A DNA stretch of 64,000 bases from assembly GCF_003054555.1 (NCBI RefSeq), contig NZ_CP026304.1, positions 4,464,001-4,528,000 on the forward strand, read 5' to 3'. This document shows positions 52,187 through 61,216 of this stretch, in pieces. Origin of the DNA: Streptomyces lunaelactis. Its GTDB lineage: Bacteria; Actinomycetota; Actinomycetes; Streptomycetales; Streptomycetaceae. Below the pieces are notes generated by a model, which ran no database searches, was not told the DNA's origin, and was given only the letters and a program-made list of their open reading frames with translations. The position numbers were made by a program, and so were the translations under genes. Within the stretch, counting starts at the first letter, position 1; each line of letters opens with the position of its first letter.

Positions 52187-53023
52187 TCAGGGCGCCGTGA
52201 AGAGTGTCGGGAAGCGGGGGGCGAGCCAGGGCTTGCGGCCCCAGGCGAGGACGCGTCCCCGGGCGATGGCGCTCCACGGGTCGCAGCGGCCGAGCGCCAT
52301 GAGCAGGAAGGTGACCGGCTCGGTGAGGATGGTGCAGTCCGGGCGGCTCGGCGGCTGCGGGCTCACGGCCACAGCGCCGTTGGTGAAGGTGACGCCGAAG
52401 CGGGCGCCGCCCCACAGGCGGATCGTGTAGCGGGCGGTCAGCTCAGCGGTGGCGGCGGCGTCGGCCACGCGTGGCATGGCCGTGATCAGGAACGGCAGGG
52501 TCAGCTCGACCCGGGCCCGGTCGATCATGTGCGGGCGGTCCAGCGCGCGGGCGAGGTCGTAGCCGTGGCCCAGCATGTGCGCCAGCAGGTACGAGCCCAG
52601 TACGGCCTGGCTCATCGGGCCCAGCGGGGTGACCACAGTCCCGTCCACCGCGTGCTGGTCCACCGCCTTGAGGAAGGCGACAGCCTGCGCCTCGATCATC
52701 GCGGCCAGCGGTTCGGCCGCGCGCTCGCCGAACGCGGCGAGCGCGCGCTCATTGGCCGCTGCCAGGCTCTGCGGGGTGCCGTCCCCGTGGCTGCGCTCAT
52801 GTCCTGCCGCGATGTCGGCCATCAGCTCATTGGCCTGCGCCAGATGTGCTGCCGCCGCCCCGACGCTCCAGTGCGACCCGGGCACCGGAACACCCGTGTC
52901 GGCAACCTCGCGCAGCAGCGCGGCGATCTCCTCGGCGGTGCCGCGTACAGCGTCACCAAGTCCCTCGGGCAGAGTGCCTCGTACGTCCTGCCCAGCCACT
53001 GGTGCCACGCCTTCTCCCACCAT
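52187..53023 (-). CDS. Mycothiol-dependent maleylpyruvate isomerase-type protein
   Basis: This 278-residue protein has an N-terminal MDMPI/DinB-like helical bundle (EIAALLREVADTGVPVPGSH WSV, AHLAQANELMADI with a His for metal, MLGHGYDLARALDRPHMID) and a C-terminal SCP2-like domain (ARYTIRLWGGARFGVTF, LTEPVTFLLMALGR). Members are mycothiol-dependent enzymes or of unknown role. The start at 53023 is preferred because the upstream frame runs through a hairpin terminator. Confidence 0.8.
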   Translation of the reverse strand: MVGEGVAPVAGQDVRGTLPEGLGDAVRGTAEEIAALLREVADTGVPVPGSHWSVGAAAAHLAQANELMADIAAGHERSHGDGTPQSLAAANERALAAFGERAAEPLAAMIEAQAVAFLKAVDQHAVDGTVVTPLGPMSQAVLGSYLLAHMLGHGYDLARALDRPHMIDRARVELTLPFLITAMPRVADAAATAELTARYTIRLWGGARFGVTFTNGAVAVSPQPPSRPDCTILTEPVTFLLMALGRCDPWSAIARGRVLAWGRKPWLAPRFPTLFTAP

Positions 53024-53133
53024 CACCCTCGTACCCACAGCGGATCGCGCAGCCCGCAGGCGAACCTGTTCGGGATCGCCCGCGTACACAACCAGGCAAC
53101 GAGGGCTGCGACAAGAGCTGCACCGTGCTCGAT

Positions 53134-53164
53134 GGCCGGGGTCCCGACTCCTGGGACCCCGGCC
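53134..53164. terminator. Hairpin terminator after the amidase gene
   Basis: GGCCGGGGTCCC pairs with GGGACCCCGGCC across a seven-base loop; flanking GTGCTCGA/TCGAGCAC lengthen the stem. It lies just past the stop of the PGRP amidase gene on the minus strand. Confidence 0.75.
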
Positions 53165-53181
53165 TTCGAGCACAGTGGTTG

Positions 53182-55902
53182 CTAGGGCGTCAGGATCTCG
53201 CCGATGCGGATGCCTGCGGGTGCGCCCAGTGCTGTGGTGCCGTAGAAGACGCCCGAGCTGGTCACGATCCCGCTGGTGCTGCTGTTGTCCAACTGGAGGA
53301 TCGTGCCGTTGTTCGCGTCCTCGCCGTCGGCCCCGATGGCCAGGTCGGCCCTGCCGTAGCCGGACAGGTCGGTGAGTGAGACCGACGAGCCGAGGCGGTC
53401 GTTGGGCTCCGTGGTGCCCGGCATCCCGGTGGTGTCCTGGTGGTACGCGACCGAGCCGGTGGCCGTGGGGCCGGTGGCCGAACCGCGCAGCAGGATGACC
53501 TGACCGGCGTTCGTCTGCGAGACGCCGCCGCGGGTGATGTCCTCGCCCGGCAGGCCCGTGAGGATGTCGTCGTATCCATCGAGGTTGACGTCGCCGATGG
53601 AGACGGAGGCGCCCATGTCGTCGCCGGTCTCGCCGGTGTCCGGGACGCCGGTGGTGTCCTGGCCGAACGTCTTGCGGCCGGTCGAGGTCAGTCCGGTCGA
53701 CGAGCCGAAGACGGCCGTCACCGCGCCGCCAGTGAGGGTGTGACCGGACTCCGTGGTGCTCGGCTGGCCGACAGCGAGGTCGGTGTAGCCGTCGCCGTTG
53801 AGGTCGCCCGCCGCGAGCGAGCGGCCACCGCGCGCGTCAAGGATGCCGACGCGCTGGAGTCCGGTCGCCGAGCCCTTGAGCCAGAGCAGGCGGCCGATGC
53901 CGCCCGGGTCGCGGAAGCTGATCGCGGCGTCGGCGTAGCCGTCCTTGTTGAAGTCGCCGGTCGCGGCGCTCGCGTAGCCGGCGGCCGCGGTGTATGCCGA
54001 GGTGTTCAGGTAACCGGCCGTCGCCGCGCCGGACTTGCCGTCCCACGCCCACCAGCGGCCGGGCTTGCCCGGGGCGACGGAGAGGATGTCCGCATTGCCG
54101 TCGGCGTTGAAGTCGCCGGAGGTGACGGTGGCGCCGAGCTTCTCGCCGGCGACGCGGGTGGCCTCGTTGGTCCAGTAGCTCTTCCCGCCGGCCAGGCCGG
54201 GGCCGTACAGCACCGACACCTGGCCGGTGTCTGCCTGCGTCGAGGTGCCGTTCTCGCCCGGTGCGCCGATGACGAGGTCGGCGTAGCCGTCGCCGTTGAC
54301 ATCGGCCCAGGCGTTGTCGGAGCCGAAGAGGTCACCTGCCTCGGAGGTGCCGGGGACTCCGGCGCTGTTCTGGTTGAGGGTCTTGCGGGCCGCGGAACCG
54401 GGGCCGTTGGTGGTGCCGGGCAGGACCGTGACGCTGCCGTCGCTGCTCGCGATCCGGGGCAGACCGGCGACCAGGTCGGTGATGCCGTCCCGGTTGAAGT
54501 CCGAGGTCGCAATGGCGGAGTTGCGGCCGGGGCCGGCCGCGAAGTCGCGGATCGCGGAGAGCTTGCCGTAGAGGTTCTTGCCCGGGCAGGCGGTGGCGAA
54601 GGCGTCGCGGTGGCCGGAGATCACGCTCATCGTGGCCTGCTGGCCCTCGGTGTACTTGCCGGTGTTGCCCATGGAGGTGAGGGTCACGGAGCCCTTGGGA
54701 CTGCCGCCGTACTGGCCCAGCTTCCAGGCGGCGACGCGGGCGGCGGACTGCTGAGCCGCGGTGGTCGGCCGGCCGGCGGGCTTGCCGGTGGCGGTGTCGC
54801 CCTCGAAGTCACCGAGCAGTGCGATGCCGGTGGAGTAGCTGTTGAAGCCGTAGGTGTGCGCGCCCTTGACCGGCAGGTCGGCGCCGCCGGCGCGGCCCTC
54901 GAAGATCCGGCCGCACTTGTCGACCAGGAAGTTGTAACCGAGGTCGTTCCAGCCTTCCGTCTTGACGTGGTACGTCATGATGCCGCGGACCAGAGCGGCC
55001 GATTCGGTGCAGCTGTAGTTGTTCGAGCCGACGGTGTGGTGGATGTAGACGGCCTGGACCTTGTCGATGTACTCGGCGGGGTCGTCGACCATGGACTCGT
55101 CCGCGCCCCACTGGGCGCGGTCGATGATCGGCGGCCGCTTCACCGTCGACGGCGGCGCGGTCGGCTTGGTGGGAGTGGGCGACGGCGTGACGGTGTCCGT
55201 CGGGGTGGGCGACCCGCTCGGAGTGTCGGTCGCGGTGCTGCTCGGGGACGGCGGCGGTACGGACTCGGAGGGCGTCACGGTCTCCGTCGGTGCCGTCTCG
55301 GTCGGTGTGACGGTCTCGGTCGGTGTCACGGTGTCCGTCGGCGTGACCGGGTCCGTCGGGGTCGCGCCCGGCGTCTCGTCCACCGCGAACGCGGCGTTGT
55401 CCATGACCGTGGCGGCCGGGTTCCCGGCCTCGGCGGCGCTCACGCCCGGGTCGACCATGTGCAGCTTCAGGTTCTTGGGCAGCGCCTTGGCCGCCTTGAC
55501 CCGTACCTGCACCGCGGTGGACGGGCCGACCCACAGCGGCTCGGACGCTCCGCGCGTCGCGCCCTCGGAATCGTCCGGCCCGTGCGAGTCCAGCTCCAGC
55601 GCCTGCCAGCCGGACCACTTTCCGGTGCCCGCCTCGCGGGTACGCACCTGAGCCGTGCCCGCGACCTCGGCCGTGGCGCTGTCCCAGCCGATGCCGACGA
55701 GCGAGAACGGCTCGGTGCCCGTGGCCGGCAGCTCCCTCTCGTTGGACCCGCCCTTGGCGAGCTCGAACGTCCGGACCTTCGCCGGGCGCTTCTCGGGACC
55801 GGAAGGGCCACGGTCCTCGGGCGGATTGGCTATGGCGACGGTAACGACGCCGGCCCCGCCCAGGACGACAGCGCCCAGGGTCAGCCACACCCGGCGCTTC
55901 AT
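53182..55902 (-). CDS. PGRP/N-acetylmuramoyl-L-alanine amidase with FG-GAP repeats
   Basis: This 906-residue exported protein starts with a signal anchor (MKRRVWLTLGAVVLGGAGVV). A beta-rich region and a long Thr/Pro/Val/Ser linker precede a peptidoglycan-recognition amidase domain (about 260-420) with AVYIHHTVGSNNYSC, NFLVDKCGRIFEGRAGG and VISGHRDAFATACPG, which gives the His/His/Cys zinc set. Six to seven FG-GAP repeats follow (SDFNRDGITDLVAG, DVNGDGYADLVIGAPGENG), each with a calcium-binding DxNxDG loop. It probably cleaves peptidoglycan at the cell surface. A start 16 codons upstream is possible. Confidence 0.9.
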   Translation of the reverse strand: MKRRVWLTLGAVVLGGAGVVTVAIANPPEDRGPSGPEKRPAKVRTFELAKGGSNERELPATGTEPFSLVGIGWDSATAEVAGTAQVRTREAGTGKWSGWQALELDSHGPDDSEGATRGASEPLWVGPSTAVQVRVKAAKALPKNLKLHMVDPGVSAAEAGNPAATVMDNAAFAVDETPGATPTDPVTPTDTVTPTETVTPTETAPTETVTPSESVPPPSPSSTATDTPSGSPTPTDTVTPSPTPTKPTAPPSTVKRPPIIDRAQWGADESMVDDPAEYIDKVQAVYIHHTVGSNNYSCTESAALVRGIMTYHVKTEGWNDLGYNFLVDKCGRIFEGRAGGADLPVKGAHTYGFNSYSTGIALLGDFEGDTATGKPAGRPTTAAQQSAARVAAWKLGQYGGSPKGSVTLTSMGNTGKYTEGQQATMSVISGHRDAFATACPGKNLYGKLSAIRDFAAGPGRNSAIATSDFNRDGITDLVAGLPRIASSDGSVTVLPGTTNGPGSAARKTLNQNSAGVPGTSEAGDLFGSDNAWADVNGDGYADLVIGAPGENGTSTQADTGQVSVLYGPGLAGGKSYWTNEATRVAGEKLGATVTSGDFNADGNADILSVAPGKPGRWWAWDGKSGAATAGYLNTSAYTAAAGYASAATGDFNKDGYADAAISFRDPGGIGRLLWLKGSATGLQRVGILDARGGRSLAAGDLNGDGYTDLAVGQPSTTESGHTLTGGAVTAVFGSSTGLTSTGRKTFGQDTTGVPDTGETGDDMGASVSIGDVNLDGYDDILTGLPGEDITRGGVSQTNAGQVILLRGSATGPTATGSVAYHQDTTGMPGTTEPNDRLGSSVSLTDLSGYGRADLAIGADGEDANNGTILQLDNSSTSGIVTSSGVFYGTTALGAPAGIRIGEILTP

Positions 55903-56214
55903 GCTCAGTGTTCGGTACGCATGCGACGTACGCGGGCTCAAATGCCCCACCCCTCTGGAAGTTCACTTGCGGCGCACCCGTCACATGGGTGTCCTGCTGT
56001 ACCCAGCGCATCCCATCTGCGAAACGTCACAGGGCCACGGATCCGGAGTCACCCGGGGCGCGCTCTCCGACACGGGTCTTGGCACCGATCCCTCACGGGG
56101 AACCGGTACTCCTTCAGCGGAGGCAACCCCACCGGCCTCATCGGGACACTTCGAGGCGACCGCTCCGGCCACGGGGCCGCTCCACGTGCTGCGGGGAAAT
56201 CCGAGCGCGGCCCG
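55903..56214. other. Intergenic region before the amidase gene
   Basis: About 310 bases between the amidase start and the end of the ECF42 gene, both on the minus strand. Nothing gene-like was seen; it presumably holds the amidase promoter. Confidence 0.5.
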
Positions 56215-57372
56215 TCAGCGGCACCGGCGGGCGTTGAGCCGGGCGGCCTGGCGCGTCAGGTGGTCGCGCTCGGCGAGGTTGGGTGCCTTTTGGGCCGCCT
56301 CGGCGTACAGCCGTGCCGCCGTCGCCAGGTCGCCGTCGCGCTCGTGGAGGTACGCCGCCACCGCGGCGTGGCGGGGCAGTGAGTCGTCCAGCGCCATGAG
56401 CGCCGCCAGGCCGGCGCGCGGTCCGTCGGCCTCGCCGACGGCCACCGCGCGGTTGAGCCGGACGACCGGGCTGTCGGTCAGGCGCGCGAGCTCGTCGTAC
56501 CACTCGACGATCTGCACCCAGTCGGTCTCCTCGGCGGTGGGCGCGTCAGCGTGGAGTGCCGCGATGGCGGCCTGGGCCTGGAACTCGCCCAGCCGGTCGC
56601 GGGCGAGGGCCGCCTGCAGGATCTCGACGCCCTCGGCGATCGACTCGGTGTCCCACCGGCCGCGGTCCTGCTCGGCGAGCGGCACCAGACTGCCGTCGGG
56701 CGCGGTCCGGGCGGCGCGCCGGGCGTGGTGGAGCAGCATGAGGGCGAGCAGCCCCGCCACCTCGGGGTGGTCGATCGCGGCCGTGAGCTGCCTGGTGAGC
56801 CGGATGGCCTCGGCGGCGAGGTCGACGTCGCCGGAGTAGCCCTCGTTGAAGACCAAGTAGAGGACGCGCAGCACGGTGGCGACGTCGCCGGGCTGGTCGA
56901 ACCGTACGCCGGAGACGGTGCGCTTGGCCCGGCTGATGCGCTGCGCCATGGTCGCCTCGGGCACCAGGTAGGCCTGGGCGATCTGGCGGGTGGTCAGCCC
57001 GCCGACGGCGCGCAGCGTGAGCGCGACCGCGGACGACGGCGTCAGCGACGGGTGGGCGCACAGGAAGTAGAGCTGAAGCGTGTCCTCCACCGCGGGCGCG
57101 GGCCCGGGCGCCGGCTCCTCGTCGACGAGGTCCTCACGCCGGCGGCGCGCGGCGTCCGCCCGGGTCGCGTCGAGGAACCGGCGCCAGGCCACGGTGACCA
57201 GCCAGCCCTTCGGGTCCCGCGGCGGGTCGGCCGGCCAGACGCGGACCGCCTCGACCAGCGCGTCCTGCACGGCGTCCTCGGCCGCCGCGAAGTCGGCTCC
57301 GCGGCGGACGAGGATCCCGAGCACGCTCGGCGTGAGGCTCCGGAGCAGGACCTCGTTCACCTCTGAGGTCAC
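56215..57372 (-). CDS. ECF42-type sigma factor
   Basis: This 385-residue sigma factor has a sigma2 region (ADFAAAEDAVQDALVEAVRV, PKGWLVTVAWRRFLDATRAD) and sigma4 (VGGLTTRQIAQAYLVPEATMAQRISRAKRTV). A long C-terminal helical domain of the ECF42 type follows (LYLVFNEGYSGDVDLAAEAI, VRLNRAVAVGEADG). ECF42 factors lack an anti-sigma and are paired with DGPF proteins. Its GTG overlaps the upstream DGPF gene by four bases (GTGA). Confidence 0.9.
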   Translation of the reverse strand: MTSEVNEVLLRSLTPSVLGILVRRGADFAAAEDAVQDALVEAVRVWPADPPRDPKGWLVTVAWRRFLDATRADAARRRREDLVDEEPAPGPAPAVEDTLQLYFLCAHPSLTPSSAVALTLRAVGGLTTRQIAQAYLVPEATMAQRISRAKRTVSGVRFDQPGDVATVLRVLYLVFNEGYSGDVDLAAEAIRLTRQLTAAIDHPEVAGLLALMLLHHARRAARTAPDGSLVPLAEQDRGRWDTESIAEGVEILQAALARDRLGEFQAQAAIAALHADAPTAEETDWVQIVEWYDELARLTDSPVVRLNRAVAVGEADGPRAGLAALMALDDSLPRHAAVAAYLHERDGDLATAARLYAEAAQKAPNLAERDHLTRQAARLNARRCR

Positions 57373-57776
57373 TCCGTGATGGTGGGCGGCGCGGCCAGGA
57401 ACGGGCGCAGCTCCAGCCACTCGTGGATCGGCTTCCCGCCCGCCCCAGGGGCGGCCGACAGTTCCCCGGCCAGCTCGACGGCGCGCTCGTAGCTGTCGAC
57501 GTCGATCACCATCCAGCCGGCGATGAGGTCCTTGGTCTCGGCGAACGGTCCGTCGGTGACCGGCGGGCGACCCTCGCCGTCGTACCGGACGAACGTCCCC
57601 TCGGGGGCGAGCGCCTGACCGTCGACGAACTCGCCGGTCCCCTCTAGCCGGGCCGCGAAGTCGTGCATGTACTGCATGTGCGCCGAGATCTCCTCCGGCG
57701 TCCACTGGTCCATGGGCACGTCGTTGACGCAAGCCGGGGCGCCGCGGTAGTGCTTGAGCAGCAAATACTTGGCCAT
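57369..57776 (-). CDS. YCII-related DGPF-domain protein
   Basis: This 135-residue protein begins MAKYLLLKHYRGAPA and carries TDGPFAETKDLIAGWMVIDV, the DGPF motif of YCII-related proteins that accompany ECF42 sigma factors. It may sense a signal or inhibit the sigma factor; no enzyme activity is known. It is the first gene of the operon, with GAGGAGAAACACC before the ATG. Confidence 0.9.
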   Translation of the reverse strand: MAKYLLLKHYRGAPACVNDVPMDQWTPEEISAHMQYMHDFAARLEGTGEFVDGQALAPEGTFVRYDGEGRPPVTDGPFAETKDLIAGWMVIDVDSYERAVELAGELSAAPGAGGKPIHEWLELRPFLAAPPTITE

Positions 57777-57945
57777 GGTGTTTCTCCTCGGTGCTGGTGC
57801 GACCCATTGTGGTCGCGTTCACTACGGGGACGGAGCCGGCCACGAATTCTCGACATCGCGTCCGAATCTCCTTGGGCGTCAAGTGCGGGGTTAATTCTGG
57901 CCCTCCGGCGACAATTTCAGGGGATTGGTACGAAAGGTCCGCTGG

Positions 57946-57974
57946 TTCGCATTCCGGCGTCGGCCTGGTATAGA
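57946..57974 (+). promoter_or_regulatory. Candidate promoter of the second YkuD-type gene
   Basis: TTCGCA and TATAGA are separated by 17 bases, with a TGG extension before the -10 hexamer, ending 67 bases before the GTG start at 58041. The -10 fits a housekeeping sigma; the -35 is weak. Confidence 0.4.
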
Positions 57975-58040
57975 ACCGGCCCGACTTCCCCGTGCCGTCC
58001 TCGGCCGTCACGTTCCCCCATCGACCCGAAGGGTTACTTC

Positions 58041-58946
58041 GTGCTGCCCTCGTCCCGTAACTTCTCCGCCGCACTGGCCGCCACCGGCGCGATACTCCTG
58101 GTGTCGGCATGCGGGCACCAGGGGGGCCAGGACGCCCCGGCCGCCGCAGAAGCCGCGCCCAGCGACAGCAGCGTCACGTCGGACGCGCCCACCTCGTCCG
58201 CCTCGCCCAGCAGTTCTGCCTCCGCCTCGGCGTCTGCATCATCCTCCGCGTCCGCGGCGCCGTCCGGCAGCGCGTCGCCGTCGGTCAGTGGCTCCAGCAC
58301 CGCAGCGGCCGGCGGTACGGAGAAGACTCAGGCAGCCCCGGCACCCGCCTCTGCCCCGGACTTCCCTGTGCCGGTCAACGTGGGCAACTCCACCCAGCTC
58401 ATCACTGTGAAGGCCAGCGGTTCGTACGCCACGGTCACGGCCTGGGCGAAGGGGCCGTCCGGCTGGAAGGCGGTCATCTCCGACAGCGGCCGGGTCGGAT
58501 CGAACGGTGTCGTCGACGGGGCCGCCCGCAGGCAGAGCACCTACACCACGCCCTCGGGCACGTACACCATCACCGAGGGCTTCGGCGTCGAGTCGAGTGG
58601 TACCGCCATGCCGTACACCCGGGTCAACTCCAGCCACTGGTGGGTCCAGGACCCCGAGTCGAAGTTCTACAACTCGATGCACACCGAGGCCGGGGCCGAC
58701 TTCCCGCTCACCGAGAGCGGCGAGCGGGGCAGTGAGCACCTCATCAACTACCCGACCCAGTACGCCAAGGCGCTGGTCATCAACTTCAACCGTTGGCCGG
58801 CCACGCCGGGCCGCGGGGCCGGGATCTTCCTGCACGTCAACGGCAGTGGGGCCACGGCGGGTTGCGTCTCCGTGCCGCGCTCCACGATGGACCGGATCAT
58901 GGCCTGGATCCAGCCCGGCGCGCACCCGCGCATCGCCATCGGCTGA
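58041..58946 (+). CDS. L,D-transpeptidase-like (YkuD-type) lipoprotein, second copy
   Basis: This 301-residue protein has a lipobox (LLVSACG) and a Ser/Ala-rich low-complexity linker of about 70 residues. The YkuD-like catalytic domain has FLHVNGSGATAGCVSVP with Cys275. An N-terminal beta segment (TTPSGTYTITEGFG) matches the binding part of these enzymes. It has the same plan as the protein at 2806-3576 but low overall identity. GAAGGG precedes the GTG start by seven bases. It may modify peptidoglycan at the cell surface. Confidence 0.75.
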   Translation: MLPSSRNFSAALAATGAILLVSACGHQGGQDAPAAAEAAPSDSSVTSDAPTSSASPSSSASASASASSSASAAPSGSASPSVSGSSTAAAGGTEKTQAAPAPASAPDFPVPVNVGNSTQLITVKASGSYATVTAWAKGPSGWKAVISDSGRVGSNGVVDGAARRQSTYTTPSGTYTITEGFGVESSGTAMPYTRVNSSHWWVQDPESKFYNSMHTEAGADFPLTESGERGSEHLINYPTQYAKALVINFNRWPATPGRGAGIFLHVNGSGATAGCVSVPRSTMDRIMAWIQPGAHPRIAIG

Positions 58947-58975
58947 CCCGAACCACCGGCCGAAGGAGCCTGAAC

Positions 58976-59842
58976 ATGCGAGTGAGTTACAGATGTGCCG
59001 CGCTGAGTGTCCCGCTCTCCCTTTCGTTGATCGGTTGCTCTGCGGAAGGGGAGCCGGCGGTGTCGGTCGAGTCGGCTGTGTCGGCGAGTCCCGAAGCAGA
59101 GAAGACGGAGCCCGCGAAGCCCGTCACCGCAGAGGACTTCCTTGACCGAGCGCAAGAGGCGATGGCGGCCGAGGGCGGCTGGACCTTCGCGGTGAAGGGC
59201 AGTGAGAAACTCGTCTTGCAGGGGCAGACGAGCACCGCTTCCTATGAGGCCGCGCTCAGGCGGACCCAGGACCCTGCCGCTCTCCATTCTTCAGGGACGG
59301 TCGTCGGCAAAGGGAAACGTAAGCCTGAAGAGATCTTTGTGATCGATGGTACGGCGTACGTCAAAGAAGGCGGGGACGCCTGGAAGCACGGACCGGTCTC
59401 CGATCCGGACATGAAGAACAAAGTGGAAGACCCCATGGCTGCCATAGTGGAGTTCAGGAAGTATGTGCGGGAGTCGGGGGATGGCGTCACGCTGACGAAG
59501 GCGGGAGGGAGGATTCGACTCCAAGTCCGCTCTGGTCCACGGAAGTTGCCGGAAGTGCGGGACCGGGCCTTTGTCGAGAAGGCGGTACGCGAGTTCAGTC
59601 CGACACTGAAGCAACTCCAGAAGGCCGGGGTTTCAGCGACCGAGGATCAACTCACCCTGTCCCAGCTGGAGGAGACGCTGATCCTCGACCCTGAGACGTA
59701 CAGAGTCGAGTCCCACCGATTCCGTTTCGGCTTTCTGATCCCCTATGGGGGGCAGGACATCACGTTTGGCCAGGATGTGAACGAGGAGAACCGGGGAGTG
59801 TTCGAAGGGGACATCGAGCTTCCAGCAGACGCGAATGCCTAG
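58976..59842 (+). CDS. Lipoprotein of unknown function
   Basis: This 288-residue protein has a lipobox (LSLSLIGCS) and a mature domain of alternating helices and strands (FLDRAQEAMAAEGGWTFAVK, RTQDPAALHSSGTVV, EIFVIDGTAYVKEGG) that resembles the LppX/LprG-type lipid-binding fold. It is 30 bases after the YkuD-type gene, and GAAGGAG precedes its ATG, so the two form an operon. Its codon usage is somewhat less GC-biased than its neighbours', hinting at more recent acquisition. Confidence 0.7.
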   Translation: MRVSYRCAALSVPLSLSLIGCSAEGEPAVSVESAVSASPEAEKTEPAKPVTAEDFLDRAQEAMAAEGGWTFAVKGSEKLVLQGQTSTASYEAALRRTQDPAALHSSGTVVGKGKRKPEEIFVIDGTAYVKEGGDAWKHGPVSDPDMKNKVEDPMAAIVEFRKYVRESGDGVTLTKAGGRIRLQVRSGPRKLPEVRDRAFVEKAVREFSPTLKQLQKAGVSATEDQLTLSQLEETLILDPETYRVESHRFRFGFLIPYGGQDITFGQDVNEENRGVFEGDIELPADANA

Positions 59843-60059
59843 TACCAGAAGGCCCTCGGACCCCCTGTCGGTCGGCCCGTAGGCCGGGCCCCGAAGGGGA
59901 ACGTATCCCGGGGCACCGACAACGCATCCGTCGGCGGCGGTGATCGTGCACGACGCCCGAACCGGGTCGATGGTTGCACGGCCGGCTCGAACTCGTACAT
60001 GAGAACCATCACTTCCCCCACCCTGTGATGTTCTCCGCGCGCCTGACGCTTGGTCATAC

Positions 60060-60530
60060 ATGGATAGGGACTTTGGAGTGCTGCCCGGTGCTGCCGGCAT
60101 GCGCGTGTACGTCACCGGGGTCGTGGACCGGCTGACCGAGCGCAACCGGCTGCCGTTCGACTACTCCGTGGCCAGTCTGCGGCTCGTCGACTTCATGGTG
60201 GACGGGCTACGGCGCGGCCGTCCGGAGCGCGGGCAGATCGCCGGGCTTCTCCAAGGCCTCGGGGCGTACACGGGTGAGGTGATCGTCCGGCGGGCCGGGG
60301 CCGGGTGGGTGGACTTCGGGGCGGAGCAGCGGGAGCTGTTCGGGCAGCCGGTGGGGATTCGGATGCCCGATGAGCGCGTGTGGAATCCGCTCGGCAAGGT
60401 GGTCAACCGCTTCGAGCGGGGCGGCCCGGAGGAGTCGGTGCAGCGCCTTTATCTGTTGCTGCACGGGCGGAGGCGCAAGGCTGCCGCGCCGATCGACCAG
60501 ACGGCCGTCTGCGGCGGGCGGATCGGGTGA
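60060..60530 (+). CDS. Conserved hypothetical protein
   Basis: This 156-residue soluble protein has MRVYVTGVVDRLTERNRLPF, then VDFMVDGLRRGRPERGQIAG, a Trp-containing RRAGAGWVDFGAEQRELF and a C-terminal HGRRRKAAAPI basic segment. I do not recognise a family. The ribosome site is weak. It stands alone. Confidence 0.6.
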   Translation: MDRDFGVLPGAAGMRVYVTGVVDRLTERNRLPFDYSVASLRLVDFMVDGLRRGRPERGQIAGLLQGLGAYTGEVIVRRAGAGWVDFGAEQRELFGQPVGIRMPDERVWNPLGKVVNRFERGGPEESVQRLYLLLHGRRRKAAAPIDQTAVCGGRIG

Positions 60531-60616
60531 GGGCGGTGTGACACTTCCCGGCCTTCGTGCGCAGAAGTAAGGGGGCGTGCGCCAGGGCGGTGCGTAGTTG
60601 GTACGGAGAGGGAAGT

Positions 60617-61216
60617 GTGGGGGCGTACGACGCGGAGCTCGGCGCTGCCGTTGAGCGGGCTCAGCAGGGGGACGAGGAAGGGTTCACGATCGCGTACCGG
60701 CTGGTGCAGCCGGGCCTGATCGCCTACGTCCGAGGCCTGGTCGGCGACGACGCCGAGGACGTGGCCTCCGACGCCTGGCTGGAGATCTCCCGCGACCTGG
60801 GCCGCTTCCGTGGCGACGGTGCGGGTTTCCGGGGCTGGACGGCGACGATCGCCCGTCACCGTGCCCTGGACCATCTGCGCCGGCAGAAGCGGCGTCCGCG
60901 CACCTCACTGCTGGAACAGGACATGCTGGAACTGCCGGGCGGACACGACACGGCCGCCGCGGCCCTGGAAACGATCTCCACGGAGCAGGCTCTCGAACTG
61001 ATCGGCAGTCTGCCGCGCGACCAGGCGGAGGCCGTCCTGCTGCGCGTTGTCGTCGGGCTCGACGGGCCGGCGACCGCGCGGGTGCTGGGCAAGCGCCCCG
61101 GGGCCGTACGCACCGCGGCACACCGGGGACTGAAGGGACTGGCGGGGCGACTCACCGGGGCTGGAGCGGGCGGTGTGACGCCTGGGGCACAGCGCACGCT
61201 GAAGGATGAGACATGA
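60617..61216 (+). CDS. ECF-type RNA polymerase sigma factor
   Basis: This 199-residue sigma factor has region 2 (EEGFTIAYRLVQPGLIAYVR, DDAEDVASDAWLEISRDL, FRGWTATIARHRALDHLRRQ) and region 4 (LPRDQAEAVLLRVVVGLDGP ATARVLG, VRTAAHRGLKGLAGRL). A GTG start with GGAG eight bases upstream is chosen. It overlaps the next gene by four bases (ATGA). Confidence 0.9.
   Translation: MGAYDAELGAAVERAQQGDEEGFTIAYRLVQPGLIAYVRGLVGDDAEDVASDAWLEISRDLGRFRGDGAGFRGWTATIARHRALDHLRRQKRRPRTSLLEQDMLELPGGHDTAAAALETISTEQALELIGSLPRDQAEAVLLRVVVGLDGPATARVLGKRPGAVRTAAHRGLKGLAGRLTGAGAGGVTPGAQRTLKDET

Noticed and set aside
53440..56382. A 980-codon frame opposite the amidase gene
   Set aside because: It is the shadow of the amidase/FG-GAP repeats; the predicted protein is Arg/Gly/Val low complexity and has no recognisable domain.
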